From Cryptosporangium aurantiacum (GTDB lineage: Bacteria; Actinomycetota; Actinomycetes; Mycobacteriales; Cryptosporangiaceae), in contig NZ_FRCS01000006.1 of NCBI RefSeq assembly GCF_900143005.1, positions 434,001 to 498,000 of the forward strand: a stretch of DNA of 64,000 nt. The letters are read 5' to 3'. The notes under the pieces were generated by a model. It was not told the DNA's origin. It saw nothing but the letters and a program-made list of their open reading frames with translations, and searched no databases. The position numbers and the translations under genes are program-made. The first letter of the stretch is position 1. Each line of letters begins with the position of its first letter. Below are positions 50,379 through 59,385 of this stretch, piece after piece.

Positions 50379-51243
50379 GACGTTCCATGGCATCGGGGAG
50401 CGACTCCCCACGCTCGTCCCGGACGGCCCCGCACACCTCGGGACGGTGCCGCCGTTCTGGGCCTTCGCCGGACGCGCGTTCGGCGGATTCAGCTCCGCGG
50501 CGGCCCTCACCGGCGCCGCCGCGTTCGCACCATCGGGCTCGGTCGCGCTCGCCGCCCGGATCTCGTTCGTCTCCCCCACGCTGGTCGGACCGTTCCGGAT
50601 CGAGGCGACCGACGTCCGGCTCGGCCGTTCCTCGAGCGCGGTCAACGTCCGGCTCACCCAGGACGGCCAGACGCGCGTGACCCTCGCGTCGTGGTTCGTC
50701 CGGCCGGACCTGCTCCCCGCTCCGGAGCCCACCCCGCCGCCGCGGGCCGACCCGTCCGCGTGCCCCGGCACCTGGCGGGACACGAAGAACGCCTTCGACA
50801 GCGCCTTCGAGCGACGGACGATCCACTTCCCCGCGACGTCCGACGCGTTCGCACTCCACGGGCCGCGGGTAGAGCTGTGGATCCGACGATCGGGCGGCCC
50901 GCCTCCGGACGCGGTGAGTCGCCAGGCGGACGATCTGATGCTGTTCGACGCTCACTTGGCCGAGACCGTCATCGAGGGCCTGCACGCGGATCGCACCCGC
51001 TCGTTCAGCATCGATCTGTCGGTGACCTGGGCGGGCGGCCCGTGGATCCGGTCCGCCACACCGGAGGGCGCGGACGACGGAGGTGACGCCTGGCGACGCC
51101 TGACCACCGTCGGGTCGGCCGCCGGCCGCATCGGAACCTCCGGCGGAACCCTCACCGACGTCTCCGGCTCCACGATCGCGACGGCGACGCAACTCGTCGC
51201 CGTCGGTCCCCCGCGCTCGGACGAAGGAGGACGGAAGCGATGA
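50377..51243 (+). CDS. Acyl-CoA thioesterase family protein (TesB-like)
   Basis: 288 residues from GTG 50377. No ribosome site is visible and a -10 lies just ahead, so the mRNA may be leaderless. FWAFAGRAFGGFSSAAALTGA carries the FGG turn; the second hotdog begins near residue 150 (LHGPRVELWIRR, later FSIDLSVTWAGGPW). Same family as 36088. Presumably an acyl-CoA hydrolase. First gene of an operon with the CoA transferase (ATGA overlap) and a two-gene acyl-CoA dehydrogenase. Confidence 0.82.
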   Translation: MTFHGIGERLPTLVPDGPAHLGTVPPFWAFAGRAFGGFSSAAALTGAAAFAPSGSVALAARISFVSPTLVGPFRIEATDVRLGRSSSAVNVRLTQDGQTRVTLASWFVRPDLLPAPEPTPPPRADPSACPGTWRDTKNAFDSAFERRTIHFPATSDAFALHGPRVELWIRRSGGPPPDAVSRQADDLMLFDAHLAETVIEGLHADRTRSFSIDLSVTWAGGPWIRSATPEGADDGGDAWRRLTTVGSAAGRIGTSGGTLTDVSGSTIATATQLVAVGPPRSDEGGRKR

Positions 51244-52451
51244 CGAAGGTGTTCGAGGGCATCCGGGTACTCGAGCTCGCGACCTGGGGATACATCCCGT
51301 CCGCCGGGGTAGCGCTGGCGGATTGGGGCGCCGAGGTCATCAAGATCGAGCATCCGGCCCACGGAGATCCGATGCGCGGCCTGGTGCTCTCCGGATTGGC
51401 CGGCGCCGACGTCGACTTCATGTTCCAGCTGATGAGCCGGGGCAAACGCAGCGTCGGGCTGGACCTCACCCGACCCGAGGCACGGGAGGTGCTGCTCGCA
51501 CTGGCGGCCACCGTCGACGTCTTCCTGACCAACTACCTGCCGCCGGTGCGCCGCAAGCTCGGCGTCGACGTGGACGACCTGCGGGCGGCGAATCCCCGGC
51601 TCATCTATGCCAAGGGCAGCGGGCTGGGTCCCCAGGGCGCGGAGGCGGATGTCGGTGGCTTCGACTTCGCCTCCTACTGGGCACGCGGTGGACTGGCCTT
51701 CGTCTCCGACACGGGCCTCGAGAACGGGCCACCGCCGATGCCGGGTGGCGCGTTCGGCGATCTGCAGGCCGGTCTGTACACCGCCGGTGGGGTGGCGGGG
51801 GCGCTGTTCCACCGGGAGCGCACCGGACAGGCACCGGTCGTCGACACCAGCCTCCTCGGCGCGGCCGTCTGGGCGACCGCGCCCCACATCGCGGCGTCCG
51901 GCCTGTACGGGATCGACGCGGCTCCCCGGCCGCAGCACGATCGGCCGCCCAACGTGCTCTCCAACACCTACGCCACGGCGGACGGCAGGCACGTCACTCT
52001 CGTGATGCTCGAATCCGACCGGTTCTGGGCACCGCTGATGGAGGTCGTCGGAAGGCGCGACCTGGCCGACGACCCCCGGTTCGCCGACGCCGCCGCCCGT
52101 CGGGAGAACAACACCGCCTGCGTCCGCGAGCTGGAGGCGATCTTCGCCGCCCGTCCGCTGGACGAGTGGCGGGACGTCCTGAGCAGGCAACGCGGAGTCT
52201 GGTCGGTCGTCCAGTCCCCACGGGAAGTCGCGGCCGACCCGCAGGTCCGGGCCAACGGCTACACCCGCACGCTGCCGCTCGACGGCGGACGCACGGTCGA
52301 CGTCGTCACCCCGCCGATCCAGTTCGACGGCGCCCGGCCCGACCCCGTCCCCGCCCCCGCGCTCGGCGCCGACACGGAGTTGGTGCTGCTGGAATCGGGC
52401 CTGGACTGGGACCGGATCGCCGCGCTCAAGGAGGCCGGGGCGATCACCTGA
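51240..52451 (+). CDS. CaiB/BaiF family (class III) CoA transferase
   Basis: 403 residues; ATG 51240 overlaps the thioesterase stop. Family landmarks: GIRVLELATWGYIPSAGVALADWGAEVIKIEHP, GKRSVGLDL, DVFLTNYLPPVRRKLGVD, and the catalytic Asp in GGAFGDLQAGLYTAGG. It moves CoA from one acyl-CoA to another acid without ATP. It probably supplies the acyl-CoA for the dehydrogenase pair that follows, and may recycle CoA from a pathway product. CaiB-type enzymes can also act as epimerases of 2-methylacyl-CoA (Amacr); GDP-type spacing does not rule this out. Confidence 0.92.
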   Translation: MTKVFEGIRVLELATWGYIPSAGVALADWGAEVIKIEHPAHGDPMRGLVLSGLAGADVDFMFQLMSRGKRSVGLDLTRPEAREVLLALAATVDVFLTNYLPPVRRKLGVDVDDLRAANPRLIYAKGSGLGPQGAEADVGGFDFASYWARGGLAFVSDTGLENGPPPMPGGAFGDLQAGLYTAGGVAGALFHRERTGQAPVVDTSLLGAAVWATAPHIAASGLYGIDAAPRPQHDRPPNVLSNTYATADGRHVTLVMLESDRFWAPLMEVVGRRDLADDPRFADAAARRENNTACVRELEAIFAARPLDEWRDVLSRQRGVWSVVQSPREVAADPQVRANGYTRTLPLDGGRTVDVVTPPIQFDGARPDPVPAPALGADTELVLLESGLDWDRIAALKEAGAIT

Positions 52452-52497
52452 TCAGCCCACGCGCGTTTTCGATTCCCAGATACGGAGGAGTTGGACG

Positions 52498-53673
52498 GTG
52501 GACCTCGCGCTGACCGCGGCGGAACGCGACTTCCGGGAACAGGTGCGCTCCTGGCTCGCCGAACACGTACCCAAACAGGCGCGCCCGCTCGACCTGGCCG
52601 AGCGCCGGGAGTACGACCTGGCCTGGCAGCGAACCCAGTACGACGGCGGCTGGGCGGGCATCGCGTGGCCCACCGAGTACGGCGGGCGCGGGCTCGATCT
52701 GCTGGAGCAGATGATCTGGTACGAGGAGTACGCCCGTGCCGAGGCACCACCGCTGGGCACCTGCTTCGTGGGGCTCGCCCATGCCGGGCCCACGCTGATC
52801 AGCCGCGCGACGGCTGCGCAGAAGGCCGCGTACCTGCCTCCGATCCTGCGCGGCGAACACATCTGGTGCCAGGGATTCAGCGAGCCCGGCGCCGGATCCG
52901 ACCTCGCCTCTCTCTCGACCCGCGCCGTCGTCGACGGAGACGACCTCGTCGTCAACGGCACCAAGATCTGGACCAGCTACGCGAGCGTCGCCGACTATCA
53001 GGAGCTGCTGGTCCGGACCGACCCGCAGGCGCCGAAACACCGCGGCATCAGCTGGGTCGTGTGCGACATGCGGTCCCCCGGAATCACCATCCGTCCCATC
53101 CCGACGCTCAACGGCGAACTGGATTTCTGCGAAGTCTTCTACGACGACGTCCGGATTCCGCTGGCGAACGTGGTGGGCGAGATCAACGCGGGCTGGTCGG
53201 TGGCGATGTCGACGCTGTCGTTCGAGCGCGGCACCGCGTTCATGGCCGAGCAGATCGAGCTCGCCCGGCAAGTCGAGGACTTGCTCGACGCGGCCCGGGT
53301 GCTTCCCGGCCCGGACGGCGCACGCCCCGCGATCTCCGACGACGGCATCGCGCGCGAGCTGGCCAGGGTCCGCGCCGAAGTCGCGTCGCTACGGGCGATG
53401 ACGTACCTCGGCATCTCCCGGATCGCGCGCAGCGGAGCGCCGGGTCCGGAGGGCTCGATGCTGCGGTACCACTACAGCACCGTGTGGCAGCGCGTCTACC
53501 GGCTGGCGATGGACGTCGTCGGCGACGGCGCCGTGCTCGGCGGTCGCGACGGCGACGGCCGGTGGACCCATGCCTACCTCAACAGCCTGCGTTCGACCAT
53601 CGCCGCGGGCACCAAGGACATCCAGCGCACGATCATCGCGGAGCGGGTCCTCGGCCTGCCCCGCGCGAGCTGA
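52498..53673 (+). CDS. Acyl-CoA dehydrogenase, catalytic-type subunit of a two-gene enzyme
   Basis: 391 residues from GTG 52498 with GGAGGAG upstream. Landmarks: WPTEYGGRGLD, WCQGFSEPGAGSDLASL, GTKIWTSYA and the C-terminal IAAGTKDIQRTIIAERVLGLPR. It resembles the left-block subunit at 10895, and its partner gene (53684) follows after 10 bases. Together they should form a heteromeric ChsE-like dehydrogenase. The order here is catalytic-type first, opposite to the left-block pair and to the fused protein. Confidence 0.92.
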   Translation: MDLALTAAERDFREQVRSWLAEHVPKQARPLDLAERREYDLAWQRTQYDGGWAGIAWPTEYGGRGLDLLEQMIWYEEYARAEAPPLGTCFVGLAHAGPTLISRATAAQKAAYLPPILRGEHIWCQGFSEPGAGSDLASLSTRAVVDGDDLVVNGTKIWTSYASVADYQELLVRTDPQAPKHRGISWVVCDMRSPGITIRPIPTLNGELDFCEVFYDDVRIPLANVVGEINAGWSVAMSTLSFERGTAFMAEQIELARQVEDLLDAARVLPGPDGARPAISDDGIARELARVRAEVASLRAMTYLGISRIARSGAPGPEGSMLRYHYSTVWQRVYRLAMDVVGDGAVLGGRDGDGRWTHAYLNSLRSTIAAGTKDIQRTIIAERVLGLPRAS

Positions 53674-53683
53674 GGGAGCCCCG

Positions 53684-54718
53684 ATGGATCTGCTTCCCGA
53701 CGTCGAAGAACGACAGATCGTCGACGCCATCGGCGCGTTCCTCGACGATCGCCTGCCGCTCGATCGGGTGCGGGCGCACAACGACGAGCCCGGTGACGCT
53801 CGTCCCGTCAGCCGAGCCGCGTGGGCGGGGTTCGCCGAGCTGGGCCTGTTCGGGCTGGGCCTGAGCGAGGAGGCAGGCGGCGCAGGCTACGGGATCGCCG
53901 AAGAGCTGCTGGTGGCCCGCGAGCTCGGGCGGCGCCTCACTCCCGGCCCGGTCGTATCCACGGTGCTGGCAGCACACCTCGCGGCGGCGGCGGGGAACAC
54001 CGCCCTGGTGGCGGAGCTGACGGGCGACGACGCCCCGGCCGCCCTCGCGGAGCCCTTCCGGGATCCGCGCGCTCGCGGCGGCGCCGCGGTGAGCGGCCGG
54101 TTCCTGGTGTCCGACCGGCCCGGCGCCCGCTACGTGCTGGCCGTCGTGGAGTCCGACTTCGCGCTGCTGCGCGCTGCGGACCTGCCTCCGACGACCCTGG
54201 TGCAGGGGCTCGACCGCGGTGTGCGGCTGACGCTGGCCGATCTCGACGGCGCCCGGCCGGTGGTGCACGGCCGCTATCCGGCACTGCGGTGGCGTGCGGA
54301 AGTACTGACCGCGGCGACGTCGTGCGGCGTCGCCGAGGCCGCACGGGACCGCTCGGTGGCGTACGCCGGCACCCGCCGTCAGTTCGGCCGGCCGATCGGC
54401 GCGTTCCAAGCCGTCGCCCACCGGTGCGCCGAGATGGGCGTTCGCTGCGAGTCCGCGACGGCGCAGACCATCTATGCCGGGCTCGTGCTGGCTGAAGGAC
54501 GGGAGGACGCCGCGTTCCAGGCCGCCGCCGCCAAGCTGGTCGCCACCGCCGCCGCGGTCGACAACGCCGCGGACGACGTGCAGAACCACGGCGGAATGGG
54601 ATTCACCGACGAGAGCGGCGCACACCTGTTCCTGCGTCGTGCCCGGCTGCTGGAGCACCGGTTCGGAGCCGGCCCGGTGCACGCCGGACGGCTGCTGACC
54701 GAGCCGGCTCCCGGCTGA
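53684..54718 (+). CDS. Acyl-CoA dehydrogenase, partner subunit
   Basis: 344 residues from ATG 53684 with GAGGGAG upstream. RRQFGRPIGAFQAVAHRCAEM and VQNHGGMGFTDESGAHLFLRRARLLE identify it; the QIHGG motif is QNHGG here, and the middle domain is short and lacks the SEPxAGSD loop, as in the partner at 12100. Ends the 50377-54718 operon, facing the SDR at 54732 with a 13-base gap and no obvious terminator. Confidence 0.9.
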   Translation: MDLLPDVEERQIVDAIGAFLDDRLPLDRVRAHNDEPGDARPVSRAAWAGFAELGLFGLGLSEEAGGAGYGIAEELLVARELGRRLTPGPVVSTVLAAHLAAAAGNTALVAELTGDDAPAALAEPFRDPRARGGAAVSGRFLVSDRPGARYVLAVVESDFALLRAADLPPTTLVQGLDRGVRLTLADLDGARPVVHGRYPALRWRAEVLTAATSCGVAEAARDRSVAYAGTRRQFGRPIGAFQAVAHRCAEMGVRCESATAQTIYAGLVLAEGREDAAFQAAAAKLVATAAAVDNAADDVQNHGGMGFTDESGAHLFLRRARLLEHRFGAGPVHAGRLLTEPAPG

Positions 54719-54731
54719 ACGGACGCCTGGC

Positions 54732-55562
54732 TCAGCGGAGCCCGCGCGCCACCATCTGCTGGGGGACCGTCTGGTATTCCGGCATCAGGTGGCCGCGGCG
54801 CAGCCAGTTGCCCCCGTCGACCACGAGGGTGTGACCGGTGACGTAGGCGGCGTCGTCGGAGGCCAGAAACACCGCGGCACGGCCCAGTTCGTGGACCTCA
54901 CCCGCCCGGCCGAGCGGCACCGTACGCGCCGCTCGCTCGCGGGCAGCGTCGAGCGACTCCTCCGCGTGCATCTGCGCCTGCACCGTGGGGTTCGGAAAGA
55001 CGCCGGGTGCGATCGCGTTGACCCGGATACCGTGCGCGCCCCACTCGACGGCCAGCGTCTGGGTGAGGTTGGCGACGCCGGCCTTGGCCGCAGCCGACGC
55101 GGCCACGCCGGGGCAGCCGCTGTAGATGTGCGTCGACACGATGTTGATGATCGAGCCGCCGTACCCCCGCGCGATCCAGTGCCGCGCAGCGGCCCAGGAA
55201 CACAGGAAAGTCCCGGTCAGGACGATGTCGACGATCGTCCGCCAGCCGTTGGGGGTGTAGTCCTCGGCCGGCACCACGAAGTTGCCCGCGGCGTTGTTGA
55301 CCAGCACGTCCAGCCTGCCGTGGGCGTCCACCACGTCGGCGACCAGTGCCTGCACCGCATCGGCGTCGCGGATGTCGACCACGCGGGCACTCGCGGATCC
55401 ACCGTCCTCGGTGATCACCCGGACCCCGGCCTCCAGATGTTCGGCGCGCCGGGAGGCGAGGACCACATGTGCGCCTTCCCTCGCCAACTCGCGGGCGATA
55501 CCGAGCCCCAGGCCGGTTCCGCCGCCGGTGACCAGCGCTACCCGGCCCGCCATCGTTACCAC
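54732..55562 (-). CDS. SDR, 2,4-dienoyl-CoA reductase-like
   Basis: 276 residues. GTG 55562 has GGGAGG six bases upstream; ATG 55553, three codons later, has none. VTGGGTGLGLGIARE, NNAAGNFVVPAEDYTPNGW, and Ser in place of Tyr at ASAAAKAG: the same features as the protein at 35109, with which it shares the C-terminal VTGHTLVVDGGNWLRRGH-like end. It should reduce a dienoyl-CoA with NADPH. It is monocistronic, and its promoter, with the right-block motif, is shared with the gene at 55671. Confidence 0.88.
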   Translation of the reverse strand: MVTMAGRVALVTGGGTGLGLGIARELAREGAHVVLASRRAEHLEAGVRVITEDGGSASARVVDIRDADAVQALVADVVDAHGRLDVLVNNAAGNFVVPAEDYTPNGWRTIVDIVLTGTFLCSWAAARHWIARGYGGSIINIVSTHIYSGCPGVAASAAAKAGVANLTQTLAVEWGAHGIRVNAIAPGVFPNPTVQAQMHAEESLDAARERAARTVPLGRAGEVHELGRAAVFLASDDAAYVTGHTLVVDGGNWLRRGHLMPEYQTVPQQMVARGLR

Positions 55563-55620
55563 AGTCGTCCTCCCTCGCCGGGCGGCCGTTCGCCACCCTC
55601 GCCAAAGACTAGACGCCATA

Positions 55621-55642
55621 GTCAGAGACTGACACGATGTCA
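55621..55642. promoter_or_regulatory. Right-block motif in a divergent promoter
   Basis: GTCAGAGACTGAC (55621-55633, same arm-N3-arm layout as 38666-38680) overlapping CTGACACGATGTCA (55629-55642), which contains the palindrome TGACA-CGA-TGTCA. Located between the SDR start at 55562 and the unknown gene at 55671. Confidence 0.58.
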
Positions 55643-55670
55643 TTAGATTCACACCTATACAGGAGGAACG

Positions 55671-56669
55671 ATGACCCGCAGCGATCGGCGCCCTGTCACC
55701 CGATCCGTCGGCTCCTTCGGTTTCCAGCCGGTCGTCGGGCTGGCCGCCCCGGACCCCGAGCGAGCGATTCGCAACGAGACCACGGTCATGGGGCTTCCCC
55801 TCGTCGGGCACTACCTCTATGGGGCGTTCGTCACCGAGGACGGATATCGCGCCGCTCCGCAGCGCCATATCCGCGACGAGGTCGCGGTCAGCCTCTTCTA
55901 CTACGAAGCCGACAAGCCGGATGCCGTGCTGGCCCACCGCGGATCGGCGAACCGTGCCCACCGCGGCATCTGCGAGGTCGGGCGCGACGCGGACGGCCGC
56001 TACGGCTGGTGGCATCCCGAGCCCGACCCGCGCTTCGTGTTCGTTGAGGACACCACATCGGCGCGGTGGCGCGACCGCGGCTTCGTCGAGGCCGAGGGCA
56101 CGCTGATCGGCGAGGTGATGCAGTACGCCATTCCGGACGCCGAGGAACCGCTGGTCTACACCTCACGGGTCTACCGCTGCCCCGAGGCCGTCGTGGACGG
56201 CCGGCCGGCCCGCGGTTACTTCTTCCACGACGAGGTCTACCTGCGCCAGGGGCACTCCTGGGTGGCCAGCCGTTATCTGCACGGTCTGGAGAGCGCGTGG
56301 ACCGCGTTCGTCACCGAGTTCGAGGACGGCGCCGTCCACGCCGGACACCTGATCTGGAGCAACGAGAACTTCCGCCTCGCGCTCATCCAGCGCACCGACG
56401 GTCCGCCGGTTCTGCAGACGGCCATCCCGGGTGAGGTGGAGCTGGACGATCAGGGCTACTACGCCCACGCACGGCACGACCTCGGCGACGACGGCGTCTG
56501 GGTCTGGCGACCGATCCACCCCGACGGCGGCCGGATGCCCCCCTCCCCGTTCGAGGACGGTCCCCGGTGGCGTGAGGGCCTGGTGACCCTCGAGGACGAG
56601 AAGCGCGCGGTCGTCGTCAACAACGCGTGGAGCGAGTCCTACCCGAAGTTCTTCGACCCGACCTCCTGA
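55671..56669 (+). CDS. Protein of unknown function, possibly distantly related to 41003 and 42204
   Basis: 332 residues from ATG 55671 with AGGAGG upstream. Soluble, beta-rich, with many Trp, Tyr and His. A central block YFFHDEVYLRQ ... SRYLHGLESAWTAFVTEF then EDGAVHAGHLIW has the same order of features as the Trp-rich block of the 41003/42204 proteins, but overall similarity is low and I call it only a possible relative. No catalytic motif recognised. It heads the operon with an aldehyde dehydrogenase and an alcohol dehydrogenase, so it may act on an alcohol or aldehyde stage. Confidence 0.7.
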   Translation: MTRSDRRPVTRSVGSFGFQPVVGLAAPDPERAIRNETTVMGLPLVGHYLYGAFVTEDGYRAAPQRHIRDEVAVSLFYYEADKPDAVLAHRGSANRAHRGICEVGRDADGRYGWWHPEPDPRFVFVEDTTSARWRDRGFVEAEGTLIGEVMQYAIPDAEEPLVYTSRVYRCPEAVVDGRPARGYFFHDEVYLRQGHSWVASRYLHGLESAWTAFVTEFEDGAVHAGHLIWSNENFRLALIQRTDGPPVLQTAIPGEVELDDQGYYAHARHDLGDDGVWVWRPIHPDGGRMPPSPFEDGPRWREGLVTLEDEKRAVVVNNAWSESYPKFFDPTS

Positions 56670-56722
56670 GCGTCTTCCGCTCGCGTCCCCGTTCGAGGAG
56701 AGCCTGGTTCAAAGGAGAGCCG

Positions 56723-58195
56723 ATGACCGCTACCCTGTCCCGCTCCGCCGCCGCCGAACGCTTCCGGGACCGGCCGGGCCGGCTGCTCATCGACGGTGAG
56801 CTCGTCGACGCCGCCCGCGGCGAGCGGTTCACCGTCATCGATCCCACCACCGAGGAGGAACTCGGCCAGGTCGCCAGGGCCGGCACCGAGGACGTCGACC
56901 GCGCCGTCACGGCCGCCCGGGCCGCCTTCGCCGACCGCCGGTGGAGCGGCCTGCCACGGGCCCGCCGCGAGGCGGTTCTCCACCGGCTGGCCGATCTGGT
57001 GGAAGGCGCCACTGCCGAGCTGGCCGCCCTCGACGTGCTCGAGAACGGCATGCCGCTCGCGTTCGCGCAGTACGAGATCGGCTCGGCCGTGGCGATGATC
57101 CGGTACTTCGCCGGGTGGCCGACGAAGGTGGAGAGCACCGTGCTCGCCACCGACGACCCGATCTTCGGTTACACCCGCCGGGAGCCGGTCGGCGTGTGCG
57201 CGGGCATCGCCCCGTGGAACGCTCCGGTGACCAATCCACTGCTGAAGATCGTCCCGGCACTGGCCTGCGGCAACACCGTGATCGCCAAGCCGGCTGAGCA
57301 GACACCCCTGACTGCCGTCCGGATCGCCGAACTGTGCCTGGAGGCCGGGATACCCCCGGGGGTGGTCAACGTCCTCCAGGGACCGGGCGACGTGGGCGCC
57401 GCGCTCGTCGCGCACCCCGGCGTCGACAAGATCGCCTTCACCGGCTCCACGGCGACCGGCAAGCTGATCCAGCGCGAGGCGGCCGCGACGTTGAAGCGGG
57501 TGACCCTGGAGCTGGGCGGGAAGAGCCCCAACATCCTCTTCGCCGACGCCGACCTCGAGGCGGCGATCCCCGGCGCGCTGATGGCCGTCTTCGCGAACTC
57601 CGGGCAGGTCTGCTTCGCCGGAACCCGGCTGTTCGTGGAACGCCCCATCCACGACGCCGTCGTCGAGGCGCTCGCGGCGGGCTCGGCGCAGATGGTGGTC
57701 GGCGACGGGTTCGATCCGGCGACGCAGCTCGGTCCGCTCGTGTCCGCCGCGCAGTTCGACCGCGTGCGGGGCTACATCGAGGCCGGTGTCGCGGGCGGGG
57801 CCACCCTCGCCCACGGCGGCGACCGGGTCGGCGACCGGGGGTACTTCGTGCGGCCGACCGTCTTCGCCGGCGCCGACAACACGATGCGCATCGCCCGCGA
57901 GGAGATCTTCGGCCCCGTCGTCACCGTGATCCCGTTCGACGACGAGTCCGAGGTCCTGCGACTGGCCGACGACACCAACTTCGGTCTCGGCGCGGGTGTC
58001 TGGACACGGGACCTCTCGCGTGCCCACCGGGTCGCGGCGTCGCTGCGGGCCGGAGTGGTCTGGGTCAACACCTACGGGGACCTCTCCGCCACCGTTCCGT
58101 TCGGTGGGTTCAAGCAGTCGGGGATCGGGCGGGAGTTCGGCACCGCCGCGCTCGACGCCTACACCGAGCACAAGAGCGTCCTGGTCAAGCTGTGA
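56723..58195 (+). CDS. Aldehyde dehydrogenase
   Basis: 490 residues from ATG 56723 with AAAGGAG four bases upstream. EPVGVCAGIAPWNAPV, AFTGSTATGK, catalytic Glu in LELGGKSPN, Cys in NSGQVCFAGTR, and PFGGFKQSGIGREFG near the C-terminus. A standard NAD-dependent ALDH. The next gene encodes the NDMA/mycofactocin-type alcohol dehydrogenase, so this pair can take an alcohol to an acid, ready for the CoA ligase at 59386. Confidence 0.94.
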   Translation: MTATLSRSAAAERFRDRPGRLLIDGELVDAARGERFTVIDPTTEEELGQVARAGTEDVDRAVTAARAAFADRRWSGLPRARREAVLHRLADLVEGATAELAALDVLENGMPLAFAQYEIGSAVAMIRYFAGWPTKVESTVLATDDPIFGYTRREPVGVCAGIAPWNAPVTNPLLKIVPALACGNTVIAKPAEQTPLTAVRIAELCLEAGIPPGVVNVLQGPGDVGAALVAHPGVDKIAFTGSTATGKLIQREAAATLKRVTLELGGKSPNILFADADLEAAIPGALMAVFANSGQVCFAGTRLFVERPIHDAVVEALAAGSAQMVVGDGFDPATQLGPLVSAAQFDRVRGYIEAGVAGGATLAHGGDRVGDRGYFVRPTVFAGADNTMRIAREEIFGPVVTVIPFDDESEVLRLADDTNFGLGAGVWTRDLSRAHRVAASLRAGVVWVNTYGDLSATVPFGGFKQSGIGREFGTAALDAYTEHKSVLVKL

Positions 58196-58217
58196 CGAGT
58201 CGGAGAGGGAGCCGCCG

Positions 58218-59327
58218 ATGAAGGTCGACGCCGCCGTCCTGTACGGCGTGGGTGAGCCGTACAAGATCGAGGAAATCGAGCTGGACGCGCCCCGCGAGCG
58301 CGAGGTGCTGGTCGAGCTGACCGCCTCCGGCCTGTGCCACTCCGACGACCACCTGGTCACCGGCGACGTCCCGCTGCCCGGACCGATGGTCGCCGGCCAC
58401 GAGGGTGCCGGAGTGGTGGTCGACGTCGGGTCGCAGGTGACCCGGGTGAAGCAGGGTGACCACGTCATCCTGCACCCGGTACCCAGCTGCGGGCAGTGCC
58501 GCTGGTGTGTGACCGGCCGGGCCAACCTGTGCGATCTGGGCGCGTTCGCGCTCACCGGATACGCCCCGGACGGCACCTACCGGCGCCACCTCAAGGGCGA
58601 GGACATCGGCGCCTTCTGCCAGCTGGGCACGTTCTCGCCCTACACGACGGTCTCGGAGACCCAGGTCGTCGCGATCGACGCGGACGTGCCGCTCGAGGTC
58701 GCGGCGCTGATCGGCTGCGGCGTGACGACCGGCGTCGGCGCCGCGACGAAGGTCGGCCGGGTACAGCCGGGCGACGTGGTGGTCGTGATCGGAGTGGGCG
58801 GTGTCGGCACCAGCGCGGTGCAGGGCGCCCGGATCGCGGGGGCGTCGACGATCGTGGCCGTGGAGCCGGGTGAGTACCGGCGACGGCGCGCCGCGGAGTT
58901 CGGTGCCACGCACTCCGCCGCGAGCGTCGAGGACGCCACCGGCCTGGTCCGCGACCTGACGCACGGTGTGATGGCGGACGTCGTCCTCATCACCGTGGGC
59001 GTGATGCACGGCGAGTTGCTCGGCCAGGCGCTCGCTCTCACCTCCAAGGGTGGCCGGTGCGTGATCACCTCGGTCGCCCCGCTCGCCGAGACGACCGCGG
59101 CGGTGTCACTGTTCGATTTCGCGATGTCGAACAAGCGCCTTCTCGGGCACGTCTACGGAGAGGCGAACCCGCAGGACGACTTCCGGCGGCTGGTGGATCT
59201 CTACCGCAGCGGCGCGCTGCGGCTGGACGAGATGATCACCCAGGAGTTCACGCTCGCGCAGATCAACGAGGGGTTCGCGGCCATGCACGCCGGCACCACG
59301 GTCCGCGGAGCGATTCGCTACCGCTGA
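58218..59327 (+). CDS. Zinc alcohol dehydrogenase, NDMA-dependent / mycofactocin-associated type
   Basis: 369 residues from ATG 58218 with GAGGGAG upstream. Catalytic zinc ligands in GLCHSDDH and GHEGAG; structural zinc loop CGQCRWCVTGRANLC; then GTYRRHLKGEDIGAFCQLGTFSPYTTV; NAD fold VIGVGGVGTSA. The structural-zinc loop and the block after it match the NDMA-dependent alcohol dehydrogenases (Rxyl_3153-type, TIGR03989), which hold NAD tightly and are reoxidised through mycofactocin. Oxidises a primary or secondary alcohol. Third mycofactocin-type enzyme in the window. Confidence 0.92.
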   Translation: MKVDAAVLYGVGEPYKIEEIELDAPREREVLVELTASGLCHSDDHLVTGDVPLPGPMVAGHEGAGVVVDVGSQVTRVKQGDHVILHPVPSCGQCRWCVTGRANLCDLGAFALTGYAPDGTYRRHLKGEDIGAFCQLGTFSPYTTVSETQVVAIDADVPLEVAALIGCGVTTGVGAATKVGRVQPGDVVVVIGVGGVGTSAVQGARIAGASTIVAVEPGEYRRRRAAEFGATHSAASVEDATGLVRDLTHGVMADVVLITVGVMHGELLGQALALTSKGGRCVITSVAPLAETTAAVSLFDFAMSNKRLLGHVYGEANPQDDFRRLVDLYRSGALRLDEMITQEFTLAQINEGFAAMHAGTTVRGAIRYR

Positions 59328-59335
59328 CGCATCAC

Positions 59336-59377
59336 GAAAAGCACCTCGCTTCCCGGCCGGGAAGCGAGGTGCTTTTC
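59336..59377. terminator. Bidirectional hairpin terminator with A/T flanks
   Basis: Perfect 21-bp inverted repeat starting GAAAAGCACCTCGC and ending GCGAGGTGCTTTTC, between the alcohol dehydrogenase stop (59327) and the opposing CoA ligase end (59386). The flanking A and T runs make a canonical intrinsic terminator in both directions. Confidence 0.88.
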
Positions 59378-59385
59378 TCGAACGG

